Part shown: positions 44,351 to 53,438 of the stretch, in pieces
Layout of the letters: each line of letters opens with the position of its first letter
Position numbering within the stretch: the stretch's first letter is position 1
Source of the DNA: Streptomyces albiflavescens
Lineage (GTDB): Bacteria > Actinomycetota > Actinomycetes > Streptomycetales > Streptomycetaceae
DNA: 64,000 bases
Reading direction: 5' to 3'
Assembly: GCF_014645835.1 (NCBI RefSeq)
Contig: NZ_BMMM01000025.1
Coordinates: 28,516 to 92,515 of the forward strand
Position numbers and translations under genes: made by a program
The notes under the pieces: model-generated
The model's database searches: none
The model's input: only the letters and a program-made list of their open reading frames with translations
Told to the model about the DNA's origin: nothing

Positions 44351-44737
44351 ATGAGATTCCCCCCACGAATCACCCGCATCGGCGCCGCAGCCGCCGTCCT
44401 GTCCGCCCTCCTCGTCGGCGGCACCGTCACCGCCACCCCAGCGGCCGCCGCGGTCGGCAGCATCTGCTACGGCGACCTACCCTCCCAGGCGTACGACACC
44501 CTCGAACTGATCGAGCAGGGCGGCCCCTACCCGTACTCCCAGGACGGCACCGTCTTCCAGAACCGGGAAGGCGTCCTGCCCGGCCAGGCCTCCGGCTACT
44601 ATCACGAGTACACCGTGATCACGCCGGGCTCCTCCACGCGCGGTGCACGCCGCATCGTCACCGGTGAGGAGTACCAGGAGGACTACTACACCTCCAACCA
44701 CTACACCACGTTCGACCTCATCGACTTTGGTTGCTGA
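44351..44737 (+). CDS. secreted guanyl-specific ribonuclease (RNase Sa/barnase family)
   Basis: 128 aa: a ~35-residue signal peptide ending TPAAAA and a ~95-residue mature enzyme. It is strongly like RNase Sa, with PYSQDGTVFQNREGVLP, the catalytic Glu in YYHEYTVITPG, Arg in ARRIVTGEE and His in SNHYTTFDL. Cys in SICYGDL and the C-terminal Cys would form the known disulfide. It cleaves RNA after guanosine outside the cell. No barstar-type inhibitor gene is adjacent, so protection depends on secretion or an inhibitor encoded elsewhere. Confidence 0.96.
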   Translation: MRFPPRITRIGAAAAVLSALLVGGTVTATPAAAAVGSICYGDLPSQAYDTLELIEQGGPYPYSQDGTVFQNREGVLPGQASGYYHEYTVITPGSSTRGARRIVTGEEYQEDYYTSNHYTTFDLIDFGC

Positions 44738-45166
44738 GGTCTGGTTGGCGGTCTGATCTGCTGGAGGTCTGGTCCGCGCACAGCCGGGCCTCCGGCTCCA
44801 GATCCGAACCCGTATGACCACTCAACGCGGTTGATGTGCGCCCTGACCAGGAACGCATGGCACTGCCTGACTCTCGACCACGCGATCGGCGCGCACATGC
44901 GTGCGGCGGCGAAGCGATTCGCCGCCGGCACCCACGCGTTCGACACCGAGCCCCTCGCCCCGCGTCCCCCCACGCCATCGGCCGCGGGGCGAGGCAGTTC
45001 TGCCGCCACATGGCGGCAGTTGTGCCCTCGCCCGACGACCGCTCGGCCCGGCGGTCGGCTCTCATCGCCGGGTACGCCCCAGGAGGCCTGGCAGCCTGGG
45101 CTTGGTCTCGTAGGGTGCACGGCTGACGCTGATTTCTCCCGCCAAGTCCGATGACATTTCCGGGAG
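44738..45166. other. region with no supportable gene
   Basis: A 107-codon plus-strand frame and antisense frames exist without family likeness or ribosome sites. A GGTCTG word recurs just after the ribonuclease gene (44738-44773). Confidence 0.4.
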
Positions 45167-46072
45167 TCAACCTGTCACGCGCCGTCCCCACGCGGTCCCC
45201 GCGAGCACCAGTGCGCCGCCCACCAGGCCCAGCACCCCGAGGCGTTCACCGCCGAGGGCGATGCCCGCCGCGGCGGCCCACAGGGGCTCGGTTCCCAGGA
45301 GCAGGCTGACCCGGGACGGCGTGGACCGGCGCACCGCCCACATCTGCACGAAGAAGGCGAACAGCGTGCAGAACGCGGAGAGGAACAGCAGCCCGGCCCA
45401 CTCCCGCGCGCCGAATCCCGCGGCCGTGCTCCACGGCGTGGCGTCGGCGCCGGTCGACAGCACGGCGAACACCACCACCGCGGCGCCCAGTTGGACGGTG
45501 GTCAGCGGCAGCGCGTCGGCGTCCTGGACGGACTTGATGCGGGACATCGCGAGCACGTGCACGGTCCGGGCGAGGGCCGCGAGGAGCATCAGCAGGTCGC
45601 CGAGCGAGGGCCGGGTGAAGCCGCCGCCCTGGGTGAGCAGCACGACGCCGAGCACGGAGACACCGGCCGCGGCAAGGAACGCGCGGGCAGGGCGTACGCG
45701 GGTCACGGCCGCTTCGGCGAGCGGAGTGAAGATCATGGTGAGACTGATGATGAGGCCCGCGTTGGTCGCCGAGGTGTGGACGACGCCGTACGTCTCCAGG
45801 AGGAAGATCCCGCTCAGGATCACCCCGAGCGCTCCGGCCCCGCGCCACTGCGCCGCCGTCAGGGCCCGTAGCGCTCGCCATCCCGCGGTCACCAGCACCG
45901 GCAGCACGATGGCGAAACGAAGCACCAGGACGGCGATCACCGTCCGCGCGGTGGTGATGTCCTTGGCGGCGAGGTAGCTGGCGCCCCACACCACGGCCAC
46001 GAGCAACAGGGGCAGGTCGGTGAGCCAGGCGCGACGGGGCGCGAAGGCGCCGGGTACGGCGATCGACGACAT
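45167..46072 (-). CDS. DMT-superfamily (EamA) transporter
   Basis: 301 aa with ten hydrophobic segments forming two EamA repeats (first WGASYLAAK, second around MWAVRRSTPSRVSLLLGTEP). Such proteins export metabolites or amino acids across the cytoplasmic membrane. The ATG at 46072 has GGAG nine bases upstream; an ATG at 46105 is less likely. No regulator is adjacent. Confidence 0.92.
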   Translation of the reverse strand: MSSIAVPGAFAPRRAWLTDLPLLLVAVVWGASYLAAKDITTARTVIAVLVLRFAIVLPVLVTAGWRALRALTAAQWRGAGALGVILSGIFLLETYGVVHTSATNAGLIISLTMIFTPLAEAAVTRVRPARAFLAAAGVSVLGVVLLTQGGGFTRPSLGDLLMLLAALARTVHVLAMSRIKSVQDADALPLTTVQLGAAVVVFAVLSTGADATPWSTAAGFGAREWAGLLFLSAFCTLFAFFVQMWAVRRSTPSRVSLLLGTEPLWAAAAGIALGGERLGVLGLVGGALVLAGTAWGRRVTG

Positions 46073-46166
46073 GGGAGCGGCTCCGGGTCTCCTGCGGACG
46101 GGCATGCGTGGAGACGGCGGCGGCTCGCACGGGAACGATCACCGTACCTACACGGCGACGGAGTGA

Positions 46167-46541
46167 CTAGGCGTTTTCCGGGAGCTCGTACGAGCCGTAC
46201 TCCGGGCGGCCCGCCGCGTCGTACGACTGGATGGAGACCCCGGCGGCGGTGACGCGGCCACCGGTGTGCCGGAAGGCTGTCGGGACGGCGCCCTCGGGGA
46301 ACAGGCGCAGGCCGGCGCCGAGTACGACCGGGAAGGTCAGTACGTGGATGGTGTCGACGAGGTCCAGGGCGAGCAGGGACTGGACGAGGGCTCCGCTGCC
46401 GTGCACCTGGAGTTCGCCGTCGGTGCGCTCCTTGAGGGCGGTGACCTCCTTGGCGAGGTCGCCGTCGATCACGGTCGTGCCGGCCCAGTCGGGATCGGTG
46501 AGGCTCGACGAGGCCACGTACTTCGGCAGCGCGTTGAGCTT
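46167..46541 (-). pseudogene. dihydrofolate-reductase-family (RibD C-terminal) protein, 5' truncated
   Basis: Reads KLNALPKYVASSSLTDPDW, then VHGSGALVQSLLALDLVDT and LFPEG to a normal C-terminus, but the N-terminal ~70 residues with the first NADPH-binding strand are replaced by unrelated GC-rich sequence. Intact relatives are ~190 aa. It could still be translated from an internal start, but would not fold as a full domain. Confidence 0.7.
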
Positions 46542-46695
46542 GGAGGCGGTCCCCGGACACCGGGCCCTGCCCGTGGCCCGGCGACGCTGCCCCTGGGGAC
46601 ACGGCGCTTTGCGTGGTCAGCTGCTCGGGCGGCCTTCAGCGGTAGTGTGCCGAAGGAAGTCGCGGTGTGCACGACGCCATCCACGGTGAGGGGCG

Positions 46696-47700
46696 ATGAT
46701 CGTTTCGGTGGTGTCGATGCCGGAAGGCGTCGTGGCTCGCACGGGGTTGACGCAGGCCCGAGAGCATCTCGCGACCTCCCGTTTCGTGATCGTGGACATC
46801 GACCAGGGAGCAGAACCCCCGCTCGCCGGCGAGCCGCTGTCCCGTCGGCTCGGACTGGATGACCCGGCCTGGGAGTGGCTCGGCAGACCGGACGAACCCG
46901 TCCGGGGCGAGTACCACGCAGGCACTGCCGGTGGCGTAGTACCGGTGGTCCACGGCAACCGGGTCGCCCACATCCATGTTCTTGCCGACGATCGGCACTT
47001 CATCATGGTTCACCAGGGGCCCGTCGAACTGATCGAGACCTTCATCGACCAGCTGCCGCAGGACCTGCCCCCCAACGCCGTGACGGCGATGTACCTGTTT
47101 CTGCAAGGGGTCCTGGAGACCTTTCGCCGGGCCGTCACGCAAGCCCATCTGGAGGTCGAGGACCTCGAGGAAGCGATGTTCGGGCAACGGCAGCCCGAGC
47201 ACGTCCACCAGCTGGCGTTGCTGCGACGGCGCGCGGCCCACCTGCATCGGGCGTTCCTGCCCTACGCGGCGGTCGCACAGGAGATCCTGGTGCGTCGCCG
47301 GATGGCGCATCACGACCTCCCGGAGGAGCAACAGGCGATGAACCGCCTCCACGAGCACACCGTGCAGCTGGTGCTCGTGGAGATCGAGGCGCTGCGGGAC
47401 GCGGCCCGGCGAGCCGCGAGCAGCTACTCGTCTCTCGTCGCCGATCAGCAGAACGTCGTGATCAACAGACTCACCATCGTCTCGATGATCTTCTTGCCGC
47501 TGTCGTTCCTGACCGGATTCTTCGGCATGAACTTCGCCTACCTGACCAACGGCCTCGAGAGCGAGGACTCCTTCCTGGCGCTCGGCCTGGGTCTGCAGGT
47601 GGGTGCCCTGGTCGTCGCCCTGTACTACGTGCTGTACCGCACGCACTGGCGGCAGCTGCGCGACAGCAATGACCGCGACGCCACCGATGACCAGCCCTGA
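46696..47700 (+). CDS. CorA-family divalent cation transporter
   Basis: 334 aa. A large soluble N-terminal domain, a long helix rich in Glu and Arg, and two C-terminal membrane helices with the signature GMN in LTGFFGMNF. CorA pentamers take up Mg2+ and sometimes Co2+ or Ni2+; some relatives (ZntB) move Zn2+. GAGGGG precedes the ATG. Stands alone, converging on allantoicase with 36 bases between. Confidence 0.95.
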   Translation: MIVSVVSMPEGVVARTGLTQAREHLATSRFVIVDIDQGAEPPLAGEPLSRRLGLDDPAWEWLGRPDEPVRGEYHAGTAGGVVPVVHGNRVAHIHVLADDRHFIMVHQGPVELIETFIDQLPQDLPPNAVTAMYLFLQGVLETFRRAVTQAHLEVEDLEEAMFGQRQPEHVHQLALLRRRAAHLHRAFLPYAAVAQEILVRRRMAHHDLPEEQQAMNRLHEHTVQLVLVEIEALRDAARRAASSYSSLVADQQNVVINRLTIVSMIFLPLSFLTGFFGMNFAYLTNGLESEDSFLALGLGLQVGALVVALYYVLYRTHWRQLRDSNDRDATDDQP

Positions 47701-47736
47701 CTCCACCCCGCTGCAGCCCCACGCGGCAGCGCGGCC

Positions 47737-48852
47737 TCAGCCGCCGAGCTCCTGGTGCCTGGCCGTGAGGGACGTCGCGCCCTCCTCCGTCAGGGAGCCG
47801 AAGAGGCGGAGGCGGGAGATGCCACCGTCCGGGAAGATGTCCACGCGCGCGTGGGTGGCGACTGTGGTGGCCGCGAGGGTGAAGCGGTGGTTGGTGTCGG
47901 GCTGAAGGCGGGTGCGGGGAAGGATTTCCGTCCAGTCGCCGTCGGCGCCGTTCTTCACCGACACCGACGCCCACCCGGCCGAGTTGCCCTTCAGGTACGC
48001 CGTGTCGATCTCGATCGCACGGATCTCGGACTGGCCGACGAGCTGGTAACGGATCCAGTCGTTCCCGGTGTCGCGGCGGCGACGCGTCTCCCAGCCGTCG
48101 TCCATCTTGCGGGACCGGCCCGGCTGGATGGTGTTCGTGGCGGGCGAGTAGAAGAGGTTGGACGCGTCCTCGACCTGACCGCCGTTCTCGAGGGCGACGA
48201 CATCGAAGGTGCCGAGGACGGACAGCCACGTCGGGTCGGGCACGACCTCGCCGTACACCCTCAGGCGGGCGATACCGCCGTCGGGGTGCTGGTTGACGCG
48301 CAGATGCGTGAAGCGCTGCTCGACGGAGACGGCGAAGCCGTTCGCCGCGTGACCGCCGACCGCCGTGCGCGGCACGAGCGCCGTCCACTTCACGTCGTCG
48401 GCGAGGAGTTCCTCGGGAGACGGGGAGCCGGGTACCGACGCGCCTTCGACCGACACCGCCTGCGGGTAGTTGCCGCGGAAGTGGGCCGTGTCGACCACGA
48501 TCCCGCGGATCACGCCGGGCGCGCCGAGGCGGACCAGCGCCCAGTCGTGGTCCTCCGCCGTGGGCCACGGGTGTTCGGCCGAGGCGCCACGGCGCCGCCG
48601 CGTCTCCCAGCCGTCCATGATCTTGCCCTTGTGGCCGAAGTGCTCGGGGTCGAACTCAGCTGCTTCGGGCACGAGAAGGTTCTCGCGCTGGGCGAAGAAC
48701 TCGTCGTTGGCGGCGATGACACCCGCGCCGAGCTGCCGGTCGGCGAGGTTGGCGTACTGGGTGAAGGGGAAGTCGGCGGTGCGGTAGTCCGCGTACGGGT
48801 CGCCGCCTCCGTAGGGGTTCGCGTCGCCGGTGAAATGAGGTATCGCCGTCAC
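47737..48852 (-). CDS. alc: allantoicase
   Basis: 371 aa, with two jelly-roll repeats, each containing KMDDGWETRRRR- or MDGWETRRRR-type sequences (about residues 78-90 and 248-262) typical of allantoicase. It hydrolyses allantoate to ureidoglycolate and urea in purine catabolism. GTG start with GAAAGG upstream at rather long spacing. It follows allB by 59 bases; the two form an operon, with the IclR-type regulator divergent. Confidence 0.96.
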   Translation of the reverse strand: MTAIPHFTGDANPYGGGDPYADYRTADFPFTQYANLADRQLGAGVIAANDEFFAQRENLLVPEAAEFDPEHFGHKGKIMDGWETRRRRGASAEHPWPTAEDHDWALVRLGAPGVIRGIVVDTAHFRGNYPQAVSVEGASVPGSPSPEELLADDVKWTALVPRTAVGGHAANGFAVSVEQRFTHLRVNQHPDGGIARLRVYGEVVPDPTWLSVLGTFDVVALENGGQVEDASNLFYSPATNTIQPGRSRKMDDGWETRRRRDTGNDWIRYQLVGQSEIRAIEIDTAYLKGNSAGWASVSVKNGADGDWTEILPRTRLQPDTNHRFTLAATTVATHARVDIFPDGGISRLRLFGSLTEEGATSLTARHQELGG

Positions 48853-48911
48853 GGTGATCAGGTCTGCCTTTCGAGGGTCGGCCGCTGCGGGTGCGGGGCG
48901 GGTGCGCGGAT

Positions 48912-50261
48912 TTACGGGTGGCGGGTCAGGAGCTGTCCGGTCGGCTCGCCGAACTCGCCCTCGGCCACGATGCGTTCGCCGCGCAGCCAGGTGGACTTGA
49001 CGATGCCGCTGAGGGTCTTGCCCGCGTACGCCGTGACCCGGTTGCGATGCTGGAGCGCCGCGGGGTCCACAGTGAAGGTCTCGTCGGGCGCAAAGACCGC
49101 GAAGTCGGCATCACGACCGACCTCGATGGCGCCCTTGCGGTCGTCGAGGCCGACCAGCTGCGCGGTGCGTGAGGACATCCAGCGGACCACGTCCTCCAGT
49201 CCGTGGCCGCGTTTGCGGGCCTCCGTCCAGACGGCGGGCAGGCTCAGCTGGAGGCCGGAGATGCCGCCCCACGCGGTGGCGAAGTCGTCGGTCTTCAGGT
49301 CCGCCGTCGACGGCGAGTGGTCGGTGACGACGCAGTCGATCACGCCGTCGGCGAGCGCCCGCCACAGCAGGTCCTGGTTGGCGGCCTCGCGGATGGGCGG
49401 GCAGCACTTGAACTCGCTGGCGCCGTCCGGGACTTCCTCGGCGGTGAGCGTGAGGTAGTGCGGGCAGGTCTCCACGGTGAGCCGTACCCCCTCGGCCTTC
49501 GCGGCGGCTATCAGCGGCAGCGCGTCGCTGGACGACAGGTGCAGTACGTGCACGCGCGCGTTGAGGCGCTTGGCCTGGGCGACGAGGTTCTCGATGGCGG
49601 TGTCCTCGGCATCGCGCGGGCGCGAGGCGAGGAAGTCTGCATACTTTGTGGCCTTCCGCCCGCCCATCTGCGGGGCGGCGGCGAGGTGGTGCGGGTCCTC
49701 GGCGTGCACGATCAGCAGGCCGCCGAAGCCGGCGATCTCGGCGAGCGACTGGGCGAGTTGTTCCTGGTCCAGCTCGGGGAACTCGTCCACGCCGGAGGGC
49801 GACAGGAACGCCTTGAAGCCGAACACGCCCGCATCGTGCAGCGGCCGCAGGTCCTTCACGTTGCCGGGCAGGGCGCCGCCCCAGAAGCCGACGTCGATGT
49901 GCGCCTTGGAGCGGGCGACGTCCTTCTTGGTACGAAGGTTGTCGACCGTCGTCGTCGGCGGGAGGGAGTTGAGCGGCATGTCGACCAGGGTGGTGATGCC
50001 ACCGGCGGCCGCGGCGCGCGTCGCGGTCCAGAAGCCCTCCCACTCCGTGCGGCCGGGGTCGTTCACATGGACATGGGTGTCGACGAGGCCGGGCAGCAGG
50101 ACATCGTCGCCGAAGTCCTCGAGGCGTACCCCGGCCGGCACCTCGGCGTCGTGCGCGAGCACGGCCGTGATCTTCCCCGCGGTGACCGCGACCGATGCGG
50201 CGCGCGTCCCTTCGGGAGTGATGACGCGCGTCGAGCGCAGCACCAGTTCGACGTCGGACAC
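48912..50261 (-). CDS. allB: allantoinase
   Basis: 449 aa cyclic amidohydrolase. DTHVHVNDPGRTEWEG carries the first metal His pair, the carbamylated Lys is in FGFKAFLSPSG, further His ligands are in VHAEDPHHL and VLHLSS, and the catalytic Asp is in VVTDHSPS. It opens allantoin to allantoate. The GTG at 50261 with GAGAGGGG upstream is preferred to a longer frame from 50315. Promoter-proximal gene of the alc operon, facing allR across a region with two dyads. Confidence 0.97.
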   Translation of the reverse strand: MSDVELVLRSTRVITPEGTRAASVAVTAGKITAVLAHDAEVPAGVRLEDFGDDVLLPGLVDTHVHVNDPGRTEWEGFWTATRAAAAGGITTLVDMPLNSLPPTTTVDNLRTKKDVARSKAHIDVGFWGGALPGNVKDLRPLHDAGVFGFKAFLSPSGVDEFPELDQEQLAQSLAEIAGFGGLLIVHAEDPHHLAAAPQMGGRKATKYADFLASRPRDAEDTAIENLVAQAKRLNARVHVLHLSSSDALPLIAAAKAEGVRLTVETCPHYLTLTAEEVPDGASEFKCCPPIREAANQDLLWRALADGVIDCVVTDHSPSTADLKTDDFATAWGGISGLQLSLPAVWTEARKRGHGLEDVVRWMSSRTAQLVGLDDRKGAIEVGRDADFAVFAPDETFTVDPAALQHRNRVTAYAGKTLSGIVKSTWLRGERIVAEGEFGEPTGQLLTRHP

Positions 50262-50324
50262 CCGGACCCCTCTCTCTGCCGCTGTTGAGTCCCGATACCG
50301 CGGGTTCACGTCCACGTAACGAAA

Positions 50325-50441
50325 TTCAACGTTCTGTTGAAGGAGTCTTCACTCCGGCCTTCGCGCAGTCAAGGGCACACCCCTCCACTCTGCCCCCGAT
50401 GCGCACCTCTGGACGTTTCCACAAGGCGGAATTAGAATTCC
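50325..50441. promoter_or_regulatory. candidate AllR operators between allB and allR
   Basis: TTCAAC-N5-GTTGAA (50325-50341) and GGAATT-AG-AATTCC (50428-50441) are perfect dyads in the divergent region. The first is near the allB start; either could be bound by the IclR-type regulator. Confidence 0.6.
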
Positions 50442-50585
50442 ATGAAGCAGAACGTAGCTACGTACAACCAGGCAGTCAACCGACCGCCGGGTAGGCTGCA
50501 CCTGCCGACCCGTCACCCGCCACCGCCCTATTCGAGGCCCTGCGGGCCGCACCTCTCGATTCTGAGTCTTGAAAGGACCGCGCCC

Positions 50586-51389
50586 GTGCCGACGTCCAGC
50601 GCCAGCACCACCGACGCCGCCAAAACATCCGCCCCCAGTGGCGGCGTCCAGTCCCTCGAGCGCGCCTTCGACCTGCTCGAGCGTATGGCGGATGCCGGGG
50701 GCGAGGTCGGCCTGAGCGAGCTCTCCGCGAGCAGCGGCCTGCCGTTGCCCACCATCCACCGGCTCATGCGCACGCTGGTGTCCTGTGGTTACGTACGCCA
50801 GCAGCCCAACCGGCGATACGCGCTCGGCCCCCGCCTGATCCGGCTCGGCGAGTCCGCCTCCCGGCTGCTCGGCACCTGGGCCCGCCCCTACCTGGCACGC
50901 CTCGTGGAGGAGACCGGCGAGACAGCGAACATGGCGCTGCTCGACGGGGACGAGATCGTCTACGTCGCGCAGGTGCCGTCGAAGCACTCGATGCGCATGT
51001 TCACCGAGGTGGGCCGTCGTGTGCTGCCGCACTCCACGGGCGTGGGCAAGGCGCTGCTCGCACACACCCCGGCCGACGAGGTGCGCGCGCTGCTGGCCCG
51101 TACGGGCATGCCCGCCGCGACGGAGAAGACGATCACCACGGCGGACGGCTTCCTCGACGCGCTCGACGAGGTGCGCCGGCTCGGCTACGCGGTCGACGAC
51201 AACGAGCAGGAGATAGGAGTCCGCTGCCTGGCCGTCTCCGTGCCCAACTCCCCCACCGCCGCCGCGATTTCGATCTCCGGCCCGGCGGGCCGTGTCACCG
51301 AGGCGGCCACGGACAAGATCGTGCCCGTGCTGCAGCAGGTCGCGGCCGAACTGTCGGAGGCGCTGGCGAGCTCGGGCCCCGGGGCCTGA
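50586..51389 (+). CDS. allR: IclR-family regulator, probable allantoin repressor
   Basis: 267 aa. Winged helix-turn-helix (GLSELSASSGLPLPTIHRLM, about residues 40-60) and an IclR effector domain with HSTGVGKALLAHTP and IGVRCLAVSVPN. By position next to allB/alc it should be the AllR orthologue, which in other bacteria is released from DNA by allantoin-pathway intermediates such as glyoxylate. It may also act at aceB, 5 kb away. GTG start with AAAGGA upstream. Its TGA abuts the stop of the convergent ABC ATPase (a TGATCA hexamer). Confidence 0.93.
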   Translation: MPTSSASTTDAAKTSAPSGGVQSLERAFDLLERMADAGGEVGLSELSASSGLPLPTIHRLMRTLVSCGYVRQQPNRRYALGPRLIRLGESASRLLGTWARPYLARLVEETGETANMALLDGDEIVYVAQVPSKHSMRMFTEVGRRVLPHSTGVGKALLAHTPADEVRALLARTGMPAATEKTITTADGFLDALDEVRRLGYAVDDNEQEIGVRCLAVSVPNSPTAAAISISGPAGRVTEAATDKIVPVLQQVAAELSEALASSGPGA

Positions 51390-52124
51390 TCAGGCCGTCA
51401 CCCCAGGCGCCGCCCGTCTGTCGCCGGTCGTCCGCCGCCGGTCGTCCGCCGCCTGCCGAGCCGGTGTCTCGATCCGCCCGTCCCTCATCTCGCGTACCGC
51501 GTCCGCCTCCCCGAGGTGGGCGCGGTCGTGCGTGACCAGGACGGTGGCGGTGGCGCGCTCCCGGGTGAGCCGGACCAGGAGGTCGAGGACCGTCGCGCCC
51601 CGCTCGTGGTCGAGCGCGCTGGTCGGTTCGTCGACGAGGAGCACGGACGGCTCGTTGACCAGCGCGCGGGCGATGTTCACGCGCTGCCGCTGACCGCCGG
51701 AGAGCTGGTGCGGCCGCCGGTGCGCCAGCTCGGCGAGCCCGACCGTCGCCAGCAACTCCCTTGCCCGGTCCGCCACCTGGCGACGCCCGTCGAGGTGGCC
51801 CATCACTTGGAGCTGTTCCAGCGCCGTCAGCGAGGGCAGCAGGTTCGGCTGCTGGAAGACGATGCCGATCTCGCGCCGCCGCAACACGGCCCGCTCGGCG
51901 GGGCTCAGCGTCCCCGTCTCCGTGCCGCCCACGAGAACGCGTCCGCGGTCCGGCGTGGCCAGGGTCGCGGCGACGGCGAGGAGGCTGGACTTGCCGGAGC
52001 CGGACGGGCCGACGATCGCCGTCATGGTCCCGGCAGGGACGTCGAGGCCGACCCGGTCGAGAGCGGTCAGGCGGCCCTCGCCGTCCGGATAGGTCAGCGT
52101 GATGTCGTCCAGAGTCAGGCTCAT
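51390..52124 (-). CDS. ABC transporter ATP-binding protein, LolD/MacB-like
   Basis: 244 aa. Walker A GPSGSGKSS, signature LSGGQRQRVNIA, Walker B LLVDEPTSALD and switch His in VTHDRAH. The closest layout is the MacB/LolD group, whose membrane partners are FtsX-like, matching the permease gene directly upstream. The real start (GGGAAGTG then ATG) is the last of a run of similar SD-ATG units between the two genes. Confidence 0.94.
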   Translation of the reverse strand: MSLTLDDITLTYPDGEGRLTALDRVGLDVPAGTMTAIVGPSGSGKSSLLAVAATLATPDRGRVLVGGTETGTLSPAERAVLRRREIGIVFQQPNLLPSLTALEQLQVMGHLDGRRQVADRARELLATVGLAELAHRRPHQLSGGQRQRVNIARALVNEPSVLLVDEPTSALDHERGATVLDLLVRLTRERATATVLVTHDRAHLGEADAVREMRDGRIETPARQAADDRRRTTGDRRAAPGVTA

Positions 52125-52128
52125 CGGT

Positions 52129-52260
52129 CACTTCCCAGCATGGTCATCAGGCACTTCGCTTCGCTTCGCTCCATAGTCATCAGGCATTTCCCGGCGTGAT
52201 CAACGGGCACTTCCCGGCGTGATCATCGAGCGCTCCCGGCCTGATCATCGAGTGCTCCCC
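52129..52260. repeat. iterated SD-ATG-like units between ABC genes
   Basis: About five and a half ~23-base units. On the minus strand each carries a GGGAAGTG- or GGGAGC-like purine run followed by CGATGA or close variants. The array starts at the permease stop codon and ends at the ATPase start, with a GCGAA microrepeat in one unit. Confidence 0.85.
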
Positions 52261-53282
52261 AGCGCAGTCAGCGGGTCGACGGCGGTGATCCGCCGGATGG
52301 ACAGGCCCGCGCCGAGCGCCCCCAGGGCGATCATCACGCCGGCGGGCCCGAGAACGGTCGGCGCGTCGAGGACGAACGGCACATCGCCGCCCCGTACCAG
52401 CCCGCCGATGGCGGCGGCGAGCCCGCTGCCGAGGAGCGTCCCGGCCGTGAGCATCAGCACCGCCTGCCCGAGCGCGTCGCGCAGCAGATACGGCGTCGAG
52501 GCGCCCAGCGCCTTCAGTACGGCGATGTCGCCGGAGCGCTGGATGGTCCAGACCGTGAAGAACGCCCCTATGACGAGCGCCGAGATCACGAAGAGAAATC
52601 CGCGCATGAGCTGCAGCGAGCCGTTCTCCGCCCGGTAGGAGCCGATGGCGGTGAGGGCGGCGTCCTTGGTGAGGGTCCTGGTGCCGGCGGCCCGGTCCCC
52701 CGCAGTGAGGTCGGCTCCGTCGGTACGGAGGGCGATCACGGTGGCTTCGCCGGACAGGGCGGTCCACACCACCGGGGTGTGGCTGTACGAGGCATCGCCC
52801 GCGACCGCCGCGACGGTCCGCTCGGCGCCGCCGAGCCGTACGTGGTCTCCGGCTTGGACACGGAGCTCACCTGCGGCCTTCTCGGAGAGCACGATCCGGT
52901 CGTGGCCGACGCCGTGCGGGGCGATCCCGGAGCCCGGCTCGACGGCGAAGGTCGACACCGCGGCCGTACGGTCCCCGGCGGCCGCGTTCAGCATACGGAT
53001 CTCGATCGGCTCCGCCGAGGTGACACCCGTCCGCTCGGCCCAGGTCCGCCACGCGCGCGTGGGCACCGTCGAGTTGGTGAAGGACACGGACTGGCCGTCG
53101 GGCGGCACGGCGAAGGCGAGGTGGTCGGCGGGCAGGCCGGTGATCGCCGAGGTGTTCTCCTCGGCGAGCCCGGCGGTCAGCCCGGACAGCAGCCCCACGA
53201 GCAGGGTGATCAGCACGACCACGGCCCCCATGAGGGTGAACCGCCCCTTGGCGAACCGGAGGTCTCTCCATGCGACGAACAT
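52245..53282 (-). CDS. FtsX-like ABC transporter permease
   Basis: 345 aa. One N-terminal helix (FTLMGAVVVLITLLVGLLSG), a ~200-residue extracytoplasmic domain, and three C-terminal helices with the FtsX signature near IAVLKALGASTPYLLRDAL. This MacB/LolC-like topology suggests mechanotransmission or export of peptides or lipids rather than classic uptake. The ATG at 53282 follows GGTGGGGG; an open frame further upstream overlaps the histidine kinase promoter and gene and is not coding. Divergent from the two-component pair, its likely controller. Confidence 0.92.
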   Translation of the reverse strand: MFVAWRDLRFAKGRFTLMGAVVVLITLLVGLLSGLTAGLAEENTSAITGLPADHLAFAVPPDGQSVSFTNSTVPTRAWRTWAERTGVTSAEPIEIRMLNAAAGDRTAAVSTFAVEPGSGIAPHGVGHDRIVLSEKAAGELRVQAGDHVRLGGAERTVAAVAGDASYSHTPVVWTALSGEATVIALRTDGADLTAGDRAAGTRTLTKDAALTAIGSYRAENGSLQLMRGFLFVISALVIGAFFTVWTIQRSGDIAVLKALGASTPYLLRDALGQAVLMLTAGTLLGSGLAAAIGGLVRGGDVPFVLDAPTVLGPAGVMIALGALGAGLSIRRITAVDPLTALGSTR

Positions 53283-53438
53283 GCCCCCACCCTGCGGCCC
53301 GGGCCGCGTCCGGGGCATCGCGCCACGGCACGGTTCACCCGAATCGAAGGAGGGAGCCGGCGCCGTCGAAATGCGCACCCCACTTTCAAACTTTCGGTTG
53401 ACCGGTGCTCGCGGGGCCCCGCCTACCCTGGAACGACC

